Part shown: positions 28,821 to 39,705 of the stretch, one piece after another
Layout: each line of letters starts with the position of its first letter
How positions within the stretch are numbered: the stretch's first letter is position 1
Assembly (NCBI GenBank): GCA_963971405.1
Contig: OZ020490.1
Coordinates: 9,472,874 to 9,536,873 of the forward strand
Length of the DNA: 64,000 bases
Source: Psococerastis gibbosa
Taxonomy: Eukaryota; Arthropoda; Insecta; Psocodea; Psocidae
Reading direction: 5' to 3'
Notes under the pieces: model-generated
Databases searched by the model: none
Told to the model about the DNA's origin: nothing
Seen by the model: only the letters and a program-made list of their open reading frames with translations
Made by a program: the position numbers and the translations under genes

Positions 28821-29257
28821 ATCAAAAATAAAAATCGATGAGAAAACAAGAAATAAGCCTCCGGTTTTTGGGTTTGATTTACCTAGTACCCCTAGGTACC
28901 ACAAGCTTAGCATAGCTATACTCTGTCTATTCAACTACATATCATTGAAACAAATCCGTCGAAAAAATGACATTTGCATGGAATGAAGTAACAGAAGAGA
29001 ACAAAAGAGATACCGTAATTAGAGCATGATATGGATGTAAACTGTGCTTAATATCTCTTTTGCAATTTCACAAACTCCAGCGCTCCACAGCATTAGTACT
29101 CTATGGAACACCAGATGCTTTGTACTATATTAATTTATCTTCAGTTAATTTCTTTATTATAGGTTTTCATGTAGGTAACACTTATTGTAACGACGTACCG
29201 TATAGTTTATTTCTTTCATATGCAAATGTACTATGTAATTATTAGTACCACTGTAGT
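28821..29257. other. Unassigned stretch
   Basis: AT-rich, with no recognised repeat or gene. Confidence 0.45.
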
Positions 29258-29539
29258 CAGGGGCGGATCTAGAATGAGACCAAGGAGGGGGCTACGATTA
29301 CATTTCGAATTTTCTTTTAAAAATAGGGCTGAAATATTGGGTTTTACGCATTTTCAGAGCAATAAGGGTTCTATATTATAGGTAATTAATACAATCGAGC
29401 AGAAGGGGGGCCCGGGGGTCTCCCCCGGGAGAAAATTTGTGAAAAATAGGACTGAAATAGTGGGGTTTTACGCATTTTGAGGACCCTAATTGGGGGGGGG
29501 CTACAGCCCCCATAGCCCCCCCCCGTAGATCCGCGCCTG
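29258..29539. mobile_element. hAT-like MITE (282 bp)
   Basis: Termini CAGGGGCGGATCTAG and (inverse) CAGGCGCGGATCTACG. GTTTTACGCATTTT occurs twice inside, and CCCGGGGGTCTCCCCCGGGA is itself palindromic. Flanks ACTGTAGT and GCTATGGT match at 5 of 8 with only transitions, so the duplication is tentative. Confidence 0.7.
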
Positions 29540-29549
29540 GCTATGGTCA

Positions 29550-29735
29550 GGAAATGTAGAATAGTGGTACTTTCTCCTGAAAGGTTGTTGATTCGAGTTC
29601 CACATTCGCTACATTTTCTGGCCATGCTTCGGAGGGCATGTAAAGCAGGCGGTTCTGGGTCTTCCCAGTTGAGTGTTACTCCGCTAGGTTGGCACAGTAA
29701 TAGAGCAAAAAATCAACATTTATTTATTTAGTTGT
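29550..29735 (+). mobile_element. SINE-1
   Basis: Head (TGTAGAATAGTGGTAC; B box decayed to GATTCGAGTTCC), TTCTGGCCATGCTTCGGAGG, shortened middle and TTTATTTATTTA tail. Confidence 0.75.
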
Positions 29736-29984
29736 TTAGTCGTGATACATTGAGGAGTAAGCCTGTTCATCCTCGTCTTACATTGCATTACTGTTACTAC
29801 TGTAGGATAGCTAAGTAGTTGTATTTTTAGATTTATTTTTTATAGTTTTTTGTTATAGTTTTGGGCTTGATTTGTAAGCAAATAACGGACACCGAGGATG
29901 TAAAATCGTAGAAGTTCCATAACTGCGACATACTATACATCAAAGTGTAGAGGATTATTTCTTCTGCTATATTACATCTCGACA

Positions 29985-30060
29985 CATGGCCGAAGTAACT
30001 TAGTTTCCGTTTCTTAACCGTCACCAGCAACTCGGCTTCTGTGCTCCTCACAGTAGGCTA
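29985..30060 (-). pseudogene. LINE RT tail fragment
   Basis: The minus strand reads RSTEAELLVTVKKRKLSYFG and HVS, the start of the tail family at 1155 and 14085. Similarity ends after GHVSRC. Confidence 0.6.
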
Positions 30061-30374
30061 CTGAGTTGTTACACAACAAAATCAAATTTAAGCTAAACTC
30101 TGTTGATTGAGCAGAAATTGAAGTAAAACAATTAATCGCCTCTAATTTCACAAGCGAGTGCACAGCTGCGGGCTACCGCTTGCCTCCATTGAACTAATAT
30201 GTAAACTTCATAGGCTATAAACCACAAGCGTTAATATTATGTGCAACTTCAAGAGTTAAGAGTAACTTATATTGCATGAGTTTACTCAATAGGGGTATTC
30301 ATGTATTCCATGGTTACGTGGGAAACTCTGCTATAATGTTAATCAGGATATGAAGAGTAAATAAATAAACAATA

Positions 30375-30839
30375 GGGGTCTTCACAGTGTTGGTGTTATC
30401 GAGTTAGATGTGCTATCCAAGTTAACACACAATCGTGGGTGGACCTCGGGAGTCAGTTATCATGCTAAATCGAAAACATTGAACTGGGTAAACAACGTGG
30501 TAGTAGTCAGACATTCGTGGCAGAACTCTATTCTAGTGCTACATTTGTTATTTTTTTGTACATTTTGGTTATTGCAGTTTTAAGTATTTACGGTAATTGC
30601 TTGGGACAAAATAGATAATACAAATAAGTTTAAAAAATACAAAATTTTAAACGCGTGTTTCAAATCAATCGACAAAAACAAAGATGGCGGTGGTCAAACC
30701 TGAGCTATATAACAGTTAACCAACTTGGAAGTGCGTTTAGGATAGCACGCTGGTTAACTGGTTATCAGTGTGTTAACTTAGCTTGATATAACACACTTAA
30801 CTAGGTATAACTCGTTGACACGAACACTGTGAAGACCCC
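30375..30839. mobile_element. MITE of unknown superfamily (465 bp)
   Basis: Left GGGGTCTTCACAGTGTTGG and right CGAACACTGTGAAGACCCC are inverse over about 35 bp with mismatches. Both subterminal zones carry GTTAACACAC or its inverse. Flanks are A/T-rich and give no sure target duplication. Confidence 0.68.
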
Positions 30840-31584
30840 AAATAAATTCAAAATAGATTCTTTTTTATTTCCAGACCTTTTCTTTGAAATGTAATCCACT
30901 TTTATGACATACATGCATATATTATACAGGGATGAAAGCATAACAGTTTTTTGTATTCTTACTAATAAAAAATGACCTCTCATAACTGGTGGAAGGTCAT
31001 ATTCAGTGCTAGAGCTTGCCTAATACAAAGAAATTTTTAATTTAATGTCATTAAAATGCAAGGAAAGCGTATTCTTCTCTATTCTCCATGTGTCTGCAAC
31101 AGGGACATTCTAATTGCTTGAATAGCGGAATACGAGAATGACTATAACTTGAATGAGAAAGAAAAAAATTGCCAACATTATAAAAATGAAAGAAATCAGA
31201 CAGTAGGTCAAATAGGACTGTTTACCAACATTCCCAAAATTACGTCATAGTTTATCACCGTCTGACATGTCACGGTACTATTTACCTTTGTTTACAAAAG
31301 GAACTTGGTCTTTATAGTCTTTATGACTTCCTTTCTAATTTAGACAATTAGACAGCCTTGGATCTACTTTTAATGGACTAATAGCGTATTGCGTGCACTG
31401 TATGCTTTGCAGAGTGCCTATGGGAAAACGGGAGCATCGGAAGTAAAGTAATTTTAATTTGTAGTTAACGATTTCAATAGAAATATGTACTATGAATCAG
31501 GCGCGTAAGCAGGATTTTATTTTGGGAAGGGCTGCAATCCTATATTTTGTATAGTGAAATAACATTTCTAAAGTGGGGAAAATA
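30840..31584. other. Mostly unassigned; repeat O at 31065-31150
   Basis: GGAAAGCGTATTCTTCTCTA and a following CAACAGGGACATTC block recur at 53925-54015. The rest is not recognised. Confidence 0.45.
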
Positions 31585-32085
31585 TCGGTAGAAAGGTTTC
31601 TCAGAAAAAATAATTTTTGAATCATTTTCCATGGAAATTGAGTCGTTTTTATTTAATTTTTGCCCCCAGAAGCACATTATCATGGAAGGAGAGACCTGTT
31701 GGGTTTCGTTTACAATAATTACAACAATATAAGGGAATTTAAAGAAAATCGTTGTGCCGATTTTTAGAAATAAATGTTTTTCTGTGTTTTTTTTTAGTTT
31801 TTGGAGGATAAAACCCCCCAAAATTGAGATGCCCAAAAATAAAAAAAATGGTACTAATGTATGATTTTCTTTTAAGCCTACGTGCCAAGTTTCATCAAAA
31901 TCCACTGGGTAGTTTGCCCACAAATCGGTGAACAAACCAGCAGTCAGACAGACATTTCGTAAAAACCCCTTTTTTGGGTTCCTGGGGACTGGGACCTCAA
32001 AGCGTGTGAATCCACTGAAATCTCGAAATCGACAATTTTGGCCATCACAAAGCTCTCCTTATACTACGTATAAATAGGAAAGCAA
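31585..32085 (+). mobile_element. Element G, right two-thirds
   Basis: Starts in ATCGGTAGAAAGGTTTC and runs to the terminal hairpin TAAATAGGAAAGCAATT. The left 330 bp are missing. More diverged than the copies at 2077 and 42312. Confidence 0.68.
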
Positions 32086-32561
32086 TTACAAGCACTCGAT
32101 TACTGTTAGGTCTGCAATTGAAACAAGCGAAACAATTAATTTATTCTATAATCATTCCACACAAATACATTAATAATATATGAACAAACTCAGTGTTTCG
32201 TTCGTTTCAATAGCTCCTCCAACAGTGTGATCCTGCCTACAGCTCATATAGGCGCGTTCCTTTTTTTTATCTTCGTCTCGACGTACCTACAGTAATTATA
32301 CAGTAGTCAACTCGGAAGCTCTCCCAGACCTGCACCTCACAATAGAAGGCTAATAACGTAGAAGGCTGTAAAGATAGGGAGAACAACGGTCAAGGTTAGA
32401 CTTGTACTAAGTACTCTCCCACGCCTCATGGAGAAAATAATTAATACTGTACGTGTAATACTCCAGAACCGTAGAGGATGGTGAAGCACATGTCTATACA
32501 AGGTCTGTTTCAACTTGTTCCGGGTTTTTAAAAATAACAGTCTCAAGGGAATACTCCCTAT
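32086..32561. other. Unassigned stretch
   Basis: No recognised feature. Confidence 0.45.
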
Positions 32562-32667
32562 TTAAGAGTGTACGTCCCTTAGGAAATTGGCAGCCCAAAA
32601 TGTAATACTTCTTATTTTTTTATTTAATTAACTAAGCAAGTTATTAAAGATTTAGATCATTTAATCC
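32562..32667 (+). repeat. Dispersed repeat Q, copy 2
   Basis: Same blocks as 4596-4703. A C10 run of the next element follows. Confidence 0.58.
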
Positions 32668-32806
32668 CCCCCCCCCAAATTTAGTTAATCTGCTGTAAGT
32701 TAATAATTTATAACGCTCCAATTTAATAGAGACTTCATTAAGTTTGTTCTATTTAGACCCAAAACTTACCCCCGCCCCCAAAATGGGCTGGACCCGTCCC
32801 TGAGTC
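32668..32806. mobile_element. hAT-like MITE, left terminus missing
   Basis: Matches the 17993 family from the C-run through CTGTAAGTTAATAATTTAT to GGGCTGGACCCGTCCCTG, the right terminus. The left terminus is absent, replaced by repeat Q. Confidence 0.65.
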
Positions 32807-33392
32807 CGTGCCCCTAGTCTACATTTACCCTATACCAAAACCAAAGCATGGGAGATGGGTACACTTAGTTCGTTTCCAAAGATGGGCCCGTACTCAAAAG
32901 TTATCCTTTAATTATTTTTTTATTATGAAAGAATTACGTATCTCCAGTGACCTTATAGTAGCTTGATGGCATGATTGACGAGTTAATTCAGGTGCGCTGG
33001 GCTTGCGGTTATGTCAAACTTTCTATTGTGCCGGTCACGACGCTACGGTATTGTATTAAATGGAAGAATTAGCGGTTATGCTAAATCTCGGCAGGGTTTC
33101 TCCGGGCTTAAGAAGAATGGCGAGTAATCGTACTATTAATGTAGTCGCAAATTTTTCGGGTAATTGCAGCTAGGGATATTTTTAAGGAGAATCCATCGAT
33201 ATAAAAAAGAAAGAATAATAAACAACAAAAAAGTCGGCCGCTTCCCGTTTTAATTGCATACAAAAAATTATTAATTACGACAAATTACTATAAATCTTGT
33301 GTTTTTGGCGAAAATAATTAACTTCTCGTTGCACAGCCGCAAAGATATGAAAATAGTCAGTTGAAAAGTTCATAAAAACAAAATAAAGTAGG
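32807..33392. other. Unassigned stretch
   Basis: No recognised repeat or coding signal. Confidence 0.45.
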
Positions 33393-33400
33393 CCCTAGAT

Positions 33401-33670
33401 CAAGCATGTATCCAAGGGGGGGGGGGCACAGGGGACATGTCCCCCCCCCAAATTGTCAAATTCACTGTTCTCCAAGTCCTGACGACGTGCTGGCCCGAAT
33501 TGCCAGCAAGAGTAGCAGGAAAATTGTTTTGTAAACGGTATGATCACCCATTTATTTATAGTCATTAATTGTTATCGTACACTTTTTTCATGTTTTATTC
33601 ACGGTAGAAAGTGTTTAAAAAAATTGATTTTTTTGTCCCTCCCCAAACCAAAATTCTGGATGCGTGCTTG
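33401..33670. mobile_element. hAT-like MITE (270 bp)
   Basis: Begins CAAGCATGTATCCAAGG and ends CCAGAATTTTGG-type sequence, whose inverse starts CAAGCACGCATCCAGAAT. Flanks CCCTAGAT (33393-33400) and GCCTAGAT (33671-33678) match at 7 of 8. G and C runs lie just inside the left end. Confidence 0.83.
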
Positions 33671-33678
33671 GCCTAGAT

Positions 33679-34053
33679 AGTCTTTGTATTTACCTGATTG
33701 ATTAACAAATATTCTGCAAAATCAGTTTAATACAGTTTGTCAGGGTTTTTAAAAGGGTTAATATTTGAGAAAATGTAATTTCCATTCGAAAGCAGTTTTT
33801 ATGAATTTTTTCATCCAACCACTACCATAACTGGCTGTGGAACGATAAATTAATGAATTTCGTCTAAAATCCGCGGGCATTTCTTGTTTACAAATCTCTC
33901 CTTTAGGGCTATAAATAAATAAATATATATTTATATTAAATTTTATGATCAAGTAATCAACAAGTAATCGACAAGACAGAATGGAGTAAAATAGTAAAAA
34001 TATCGTCAAAATTAGGTAGTTCTGTCATTATCAGTGACAGTTACAGAAAGCCT
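33679..34053. other. Unassigned stretch
   Basis: AT-rich, with no recognised feature. Confidence 0.45.
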
Positions 34054-34368
34054 TCTCTAAAGCTGGCCATTCACGAGGGCTCCAAACGGACTCGCGCCAA
34101 GCCAAATAGCGCGTCCTGTTCCATTTGGCGTTAGCGCCATTTATAGAGGGGTCATCACGACTATGCTGAACCAGTCGCTCCAAAATTGCACAGTGTGACT
34201 ATATGGAAGAGGTACTTTTACACTGTACAATTTGAAAGATTTGGCGCGACTGGCTCAGCGTATTTGTGATGACCCCTCTAAATGGCGCTAACGCCAAATG
34301 AAACAGAACGCGCCATTTGGCTTGACGCGAGTCCGTTTGGAGCCCTCGTGAATGGCCAGCTTTAGAGA
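34054..34368. mobile_element. MITE with about 140-bp inverted arms
   Basis: The left arm begins TCTCTAAAGCTGGCCATTCA and continues through GAGGGCTCCAAACGGACTCG and GGCGTTAGCGCCATTTA. The right arm is its inverse to 34368. Only about 30 bases remain as loop. TA flanks the AAGCTGGCC termini on both sides, so a 2-bp TA target is possible but not proven. Confidence 0.78.
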
Positions 34369-34383
34369 CCAATTTAGAGATCC

Positions 34384-34735
34384 TGTAGATTGTCTGACTG
34401 GCTTACGTTTGACACATTGCAACAGGCGTTAGCCCAACTTAAACAAGTTCGTGTACAAGTCAGAGTTGAAGAAGTACTGTTTTTTTTTTACATTTTAGGG
34501 TAATTCATCTAGCTATTGAGATGGCAACCAATGTTTGACTTCCGGAAAATTTCTCCACAACTTTTCATTTCATGGCCCCCTAAGCCTAAAACCACCCTCA
34601 GTTCAAAATTTTATATATATGTACATATATGTATGTATTTATGTATGTATGACATTGTTTACATTGTATACGTATGTATGGATATCGATTTTAGGAAACA
34701 ATCTAACTTCCGTAAATTTTATTCGATTTTGACTG
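34384..34735 (+). mobile_element. Element F, 5' part
   Basis: Begins CTGACTGGCTTACGTTTG and AACAGGCGTTAGCCCAAC, shared with 54064, then a T run and the TTCATCTAGCTATTGAGATG block. It ends in TTTTATTCGATTTTGAC. It shows that F has about 90 bp 5' of the T run that copies 1 and 3 lack. Confidence 0.65.
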
Positions 34736-34871
34736 TAGATTTTTGGGAGCTTGGAGGATTAGTGAAAGAAGGGCCAGGATGATACATATTTTTGAAAAAA
34801 ATACGGACAGCTCTCGAACATAAAACTGTGGGGTAGAAAGAAAAGAAGAAAGGAAGAAAGAAAATAAACAT

Positions 34872-35025
34872 TGATTTTGTTTGTTCCATTACTAAGCCAA
34901 TCCAGCGGAGTTACGCATACACTCAACTAAGAAGGCCCGGGACCATCTGCTTTACATGCCCTCAGAAGCATGGCCCGAAAATGTAGCAAGTCAGAGTTTA
35001 TACCACTACTCTACATGCCTTGACT
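34872..35025 (-). mobile_element. SINE-1, minus strand
   Basis: The inverse of SINE-1 from tail side to head: TTACTAAGCCAATCCAGCGG, CCCGGGACCATCTGCTTTAC, CCACTACTCTACATGCC (A box). Confidence 0.72.
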
Positions 35026-35413
35026 GGAGTAGCTGGTAGTCTGTCGCCTTTTTGAAAAAAAAAAAAAAAAAAACAGTGATCGTGACGGTGTCGGACTTCA
35101 ATAATAACAATAATGGTATGGTATCGTACCTATCATACCCGTATAGCAGTTATATTGTGAAAAGTCTGGTATGTCTCGGAACTGGTGCCATAAGTGGGTA
35201 TGAAGGCGTCCTACTAATTCCAGGCTTTGCCATATCCGACTTAATACTATGCTTTTTAAGTATGTACCTTACATAACTCAACACACGTGCAGGACATTTT
35301 AATTTAATGTGTCTTTCAGTGTATCAGACTAAAAATATACCCGATGAAAGAGCACCAGCCCGCAGCCTCCTTGTCCTTTCCCAACAAAACTGTTACAACG
35401 TATTATAAATAAT
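35026..35413. other. Unassigned stretch with A19 run
   Basis: A poly(A) run lies at about 35056-35074. No parent transcript recognised. Confidence 0.4.
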
Positions 35414-35677
35414 GCGCCCATTCCATTGACCGGCTTGGGCTATTTCCAAAAACGGTGACGTGGTAGCAGACATTCAAGACTTAGGTGACGTTTCCAACGA
35501 CCTCGCATTGCAGAATGCAAATGACATTGACGTAAATTAGAATTTTTCTTTTTATAGAAATCTATTAAAATGTTTGTACTTAACATATCCCATGACGCCA
35601 TTTTTTAATTTGTTTGTGATTTTACTGTATGATCATTGATCAAGTTTAACTATGGCATAGAGGAAAATAAACATTTC
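35414..35677. mobile_element. HARB-A MITE, right end deleted
   Basis: Starts GCGCCCATTCCATTGACC and follows HARB-A to GAGGAAAATAAACATTTC, where similarity stops about 120 bp short of the right terminus. Confidence 0.75.
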
Positions 35678-36140
35678 AAATATACTATAAGTACCATTGG
35701 CGCTAGTGTTGCATGGTAATTTGATTTCGCCATTTTTGGGCTCACAGCAGGGGGTATTCTGTATTTTAATTAAAAACTAAGAGAAAATGCCTTTTTGTTG
35801 CCCTTATTATTGCCTATAGGCCTAATTTAATTTTGTACTTGGTACATTTGAAATTTCATAGGGTACAGTTACTGTTTTGGATGATTGAACTTATTTGATG
35901 CTATTGTTTCTTTTTTATCCACATAATATTCAGCTATTATAATAGTGAAGTTAGACAGCTTAAATATTTAATAAAGACACATTTTTTTTTAGTTTTAAAA
36001 ATGTTGGGTTAGGTACCATAAGATAGCGATTGAGTTCCATTTGGCGCGAAAATGTGAGGCCAAATATGGCGGGCTTTCTATTGGTACCTGCTTCCGCAAG
36101 CAAATCATATGGAGGTGTAGGGGATCGGTTCTATTACTAT
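35678..36140. other. Unassigned stretch
   Basis: No recognised feature between two HARB-A copies. Confidence 0.45.
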
Positions 36141-36520
36141 GGCGCCCATTCCAATGACCGGCTAGGGCTATTTCCAAAAACGGTGACGTGGTAGCAGACA
36201 TTCAAGAATTAGGTGTCGTTTCCACCGACCTCGCATTGCAGAATGCAAATGACATTGACGGAAATTAGAATTTTTCTTTTTATAGAAATCTATCAAAATG
36301 TTTGTACTTAACATATCCCATGACGCCATTTTTTAATTTTAGTTTGGTTGTGATTTTACTGTATGAGCATCGATCAATTTTAACTATGGCATAGAGGAAA
36401 ATAAACATTTCCGTCAATTCTGCAATGCGAGGTCGGTGGAAACGCCACCTAAGTCTCGAATGTCTGCTACCACGTCACCGTTTTTGGAAATAACCCTAGC
36501 CGGTCAATGGAATGGGCACC
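36141..36520. mobile_element. HARB-A MITE, copy 4
   Basis: Both termini are present (GGCGCCCATTCCAATGACC; right end ATGGAATGGGCACC). Flanks TAT and TTA do not match exactly. The same core orientation as the copy at 35414. Confidence 0.78.
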
Positions 36521-36567
36521 TTAGATAGCTATAAATACAGGATTTGGGGTCCACTATGCCGATTACT

Positions 36568-37200
36568 ATTCATTGCTTTCCTATTTCAACGGATTTACAC
36601 GTTTTGAGGTCCCAGGAACCCAAAAAAGTGGTTTCACGAAATGTATGCCTGTCTGTCTGTTCATCGATTTGCGGGCAAACCCTTCGGCGCCCATTCCACC
36701 GACCGGCTAGGGCTATTTACAGTAACAGTGACGTGGTTGCAGACATTCGAGACTTAGGCGGGGTTTCCACCGACCTCGCATTGCAGAATTGACGGAAATG
36801 CTCATTTTCCTCTATGCCATGGTTAAAATTGATCAATGATCATACAGTAAAATCACAAACAAACAAACTAAAATTAAAAAATGGCGTCATGGGATATGTT
36901 GAGTACAAACAATTTAATAGATTTCTATAAAAAGAAAAATTCTAATTTCCGTCAATGTCATTTGCATTGTGCAATGCGAGGTCGGTGGAAACGCCACCTA
37001 AGTCTTGAATGTCTGCTACCACGTCACCGTTGTTGGAAATAGCCCTAGCCGGTCAATGGAATGGGCGCCTTAGGTGGATTTTGATGCAGTTCAGCATGGA
37101 GGGTTACAACAATCATACCTCGGCATTTTTTTTTAATTATTTTGGGCTAACTAAATTTTGGAGGGTTCATAAAAAATCCTTCAGGACATTGTTACTATTT
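36568..37200 (-). mobile_element. Element G fragment split by HARB-A
   Basis: 36568-36685 (GCTTTCCTATTTCAACGG, TTTTGAGGTCCCAGGAACCC, TCATCGATTTGCGGGCAAAC) and 37070-37200 (GGTGGATTTTGATGCAGTTC, GGGCTAACTAAATTTTGGAG) join to one minus-strand G. Uninterrupted copies at 24471 and 50117 give the joined sequence. Confidence 0.75.
36686..37069. mobile_element. HARB-A MITE, copy 5, inside element G
   Basis: A complete 384-bp copy (GGCGCCCATTCCACCGACC to AATGGAATGGGCGCC). Flanks TTC and TTA. Nearly identical to the copies at 31 and 46960, so among the most recent. Confidence 0.82.
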
Positions 37201-37412
37201 TTGTGATGTTAAACAAAGTGTCCCAAATATCATCCTTTCGGGTTTGAGTAGAACAAAGTTATGGTTTTGTAGAAAAAAATATTTTTTAAGTTAATTATTG
37301 GTAATTGGTGCCCAAAAGCATTGTATGGCATTCCATGCTACTATTATTGTATACTTTTGTAATGGCCTTTCCATTCTAAGCTGTGCAATTCAGTTGATCC
37401 AGCCTAAATTAG

Positions 37413-37622
37413 TCAGGGTATGTAGCGTAGTGGGACTCTGACTTTCACCCGAAAGGTTGCTGGTTCGAGTCCCACACTGGCTACATTTTCTGGTCATGCT
37501 TCGGAGGGCATGTAAAGCAGGCGGTCCCGGGTCTTCCTAGTTGAGTTTAAGAGAGGGCTTTATAGCCCTAACTCCGCTAAGTTGGCTTAGTAATAGAAAC
37601 AATAAAAAGTCCTTGTTTATTT
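37413..37622 (+). mobile_element. SINE-1, full length
   Basis: Head GTAGCGTAGTGGGACTC, B box GGTTCGAGTCC, complete body to ATAGCCCTAACTCCGCTAAG and TTTATTTATTTAAA tail. TAAATT occurs just before and at the end of the tail, a possible 6-bp target duplication. Confidence 0.8.
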
Positions 37623-37860
37623 ATTTAAATTTAACAGTACAGGAGAACAGGACAATACCATTTACCGTAGAGCTAATGATAATCTATTTCGGTACCAAAG
37701 AAATATATACCTCGTATACTAAATACTAATAGATACATAAGAAAGCACGGTTCACTAGTATCGGTTCTTTCAGCGGGCCTATTATGGCGATTATTTTTAA
37801 GTTTATTAACTTGGGAGCCCATAGGTTTTTGTATTCCAATTTAATACTATGTTAATACTG

Positions 37861-37930
37861 TGGTATTACCAATGTAAACAAGATAATTTTTGAATGGAAA
37901 GTGCTATTCACAATTTTTTTTGTTCATATT
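37861..37930. repeat. Repeat P, internal fragment
   Basis: The inverse of 55450-55525 (AATGTAAACAAGATAATTTT, GGAAAGTGCTATTC). Termini are absent here. Confidence 0.5.
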
Positions 37931-37944
37931 TTTAACGCCAAGAA

Positions 37945-38114
37945 CAAAGCCGTGCCCAGGTTTTGATTTCGGGGGGGTTCAAAAAACTTTTTATATGTAA
38001 TTTATTAATGAATTAATGGAGAAATTCTTCAAACCATACAGGTTTACATACACAAATTTATTTGGGGGGGGGGGGGTCCGGACCCCATGGACCACCCCCC
38101 TGGGCACGGCCATG
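37945..38114. mobile_element. hAT-like MITE (170 bp)
   Basis: Termini CAAAGCCGTGCCCAGG and (inverse) CATGGCCGTGCCCAGG. Flanks GCCAAGAA (37937-37944) and ACCAAGAA (38115-38122), 7 of 8. A G13 run inside the right end. A partial copy of this family is at 62101. Confidence 0.84.
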
Positions 38115-38238
38115 ACCAAGAATAAGTTAATACCAAACAGCATAGCAGACCCACTAAAGGACCAGGGCCAAATTGCGTCTTCTCATTAGCTGCGAGCATC
38201 TCTTGTAAATATTTAACTATTATACAGTATTCATAAAT

Positions 38239-38486
38239 GAGTTGCCCATTAGCAAAAGCAATCCTCTCCATTTTTTTCAATTTTGAGATATTCGCGCCAT
38301 TTTTTTTATTTTGCAATACTCTATCCGATGTATCAGATATTGAGACGCAAAAGCAATTCTAATACTGTTAAAATTAGCTTTAATAACTGTAATGTTATAC
38401 CTCATGGCGTTGCGGCACAGCAGTTTTTTGCGGTTTCTGAAAAATCGACCTGGGTTGACAGGATTGCTTTTGCTAATAGGCAACTC
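38239..38486. mobile_element. MITE with 30-bp inverted termini
   Basis: Left GAGTTGCCCATTAGCAAAAG and right inverse GAGTTGCCTATTAGCAAAAG pair over 30 bases with two differences. AAAT flanks both sides (38235-38238, 38487-38490). Superfamily unknown. Confidence 0.7.
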
Positions 38487-38490
38487 AAAT

Positions 38491-38856
38491 CAAGCCAAGA
38501 GTGAAACTTTCTTTAAGTTGCGTCGACAGTGAGAATAGGAAAACATTAATTTGATATGATGGCAAAATAGGTTTATAAGGGTATATCGACAACGGCCATT
38601 AGATTCGATGGGAAAAACGGGAAACTAATATAAAAATGTTGAAGATCACCCTTTCACCCTTGCAAGCTTAACAGCGGAGAAAAGAGTAAAAAACTTAAGA
38701 AAATACACGAAAACCCTTTCACACCCTATTTTATTTTCATAGAAACTTCGTTGAGCAAGTTATGGAGATTCTAATGGTGTCTGGCGTAATACTACATTAG
38801 AATGATTAGAGTCCTTTAAGAGTTAATCGGAATATGCCCACTCACTACACGTTTTA
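38491..38856. other. Unassigned stretch
   Basis: No recognised feature. Confidence 0.45.
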
Positions 38857-39255
38857 GGGAGGTTCATCTACCTATTGAGACGGCGACCAATGTTCGACTT
38901 CCGGAAAATTTCTTCACTACTTTTCATTTCATGAACCCCTGAGTCTAATACCACCCTCCGTTCAAAATGTTATATATATGTATATAGATTTTAGGAAACA
39001 CTCTAACTTCCGTAAATATTATCTGATTTTGATGAAACTTGGCACAAAAATTGATCATACAAATGTATTGATCGAGTTCGTTAACCAGCTAGATCCACTA
39101 TTTAGTTACAAGATGGCGGCCGATTGAAACCTTATATAGGCCTAATTCATATCTCAGTTAATATTCAAAGTTGAAGTAAAAATAAAAGTAAAAGTTCATA
39201 GTCGTCGTTGTTTGGAACACAAGAGTGTTTTGTTTGTTGATGTTGTGGTCGGGAT
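38857..39255 (+). mobile_element. Element F, copy 3
   Basis: Follows F copy 1 from TTCATCTACCTATTGAGACG through TTAGTTACAAGATGGCGGCC to the AACACAAGAGTGTTTTGT end. It lacks the GACTGAAAGCCCG section. Confidence 0.68.
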
Positions 39256-39705
39256 AATAATGTAGGCACAAATGCTTTTCTACATTTTGAAAGATCGGTG
39301 ACAATTTGAGAACTCTTTCCTGGGGTCTACCACACAACAGGATGGCACATTGAACACTTATAAAAATGGAAAAAACTAGGTGTTCCACTTATGCAAGTTT
39401 ACGAATAAACAGAGTGATCCAAGTGCCATCATATCGTGGCCGGGTAGAAATTCTGGCTGTTCTGTGTTCCAAAGGTACATTATCATACATTAATATGACA
39501 GAAAACCTTCTTCTTTTAGAGGGGGGGGGGATTGGTGCAAAAAGGGTCTCGGGCCATAGTCCCACAGCTGGGGTGGTTCACAATAGTTTACAAAATAATA
39601 ACAAATTTAATAACATAATTAAAAACAATCTCATAGATTTTTATATTGTTTCATTAATATTTTTGAGTTAGATCTATTTAAAGCACTTGTATACACCTGA
39701 CTATC
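39256..39705. other. Unassigned stretch
   Basis: A 101-codon plus-strand frame (39366-39671) includes a G9 run and shows no family resemblance. Not called. Confidence 0.4.

Noticed and set aside
39366-39671. 101-codon open frame
   Set aside because: It runs across a G9 tract, has no recognised domain and no splice or promoter support.
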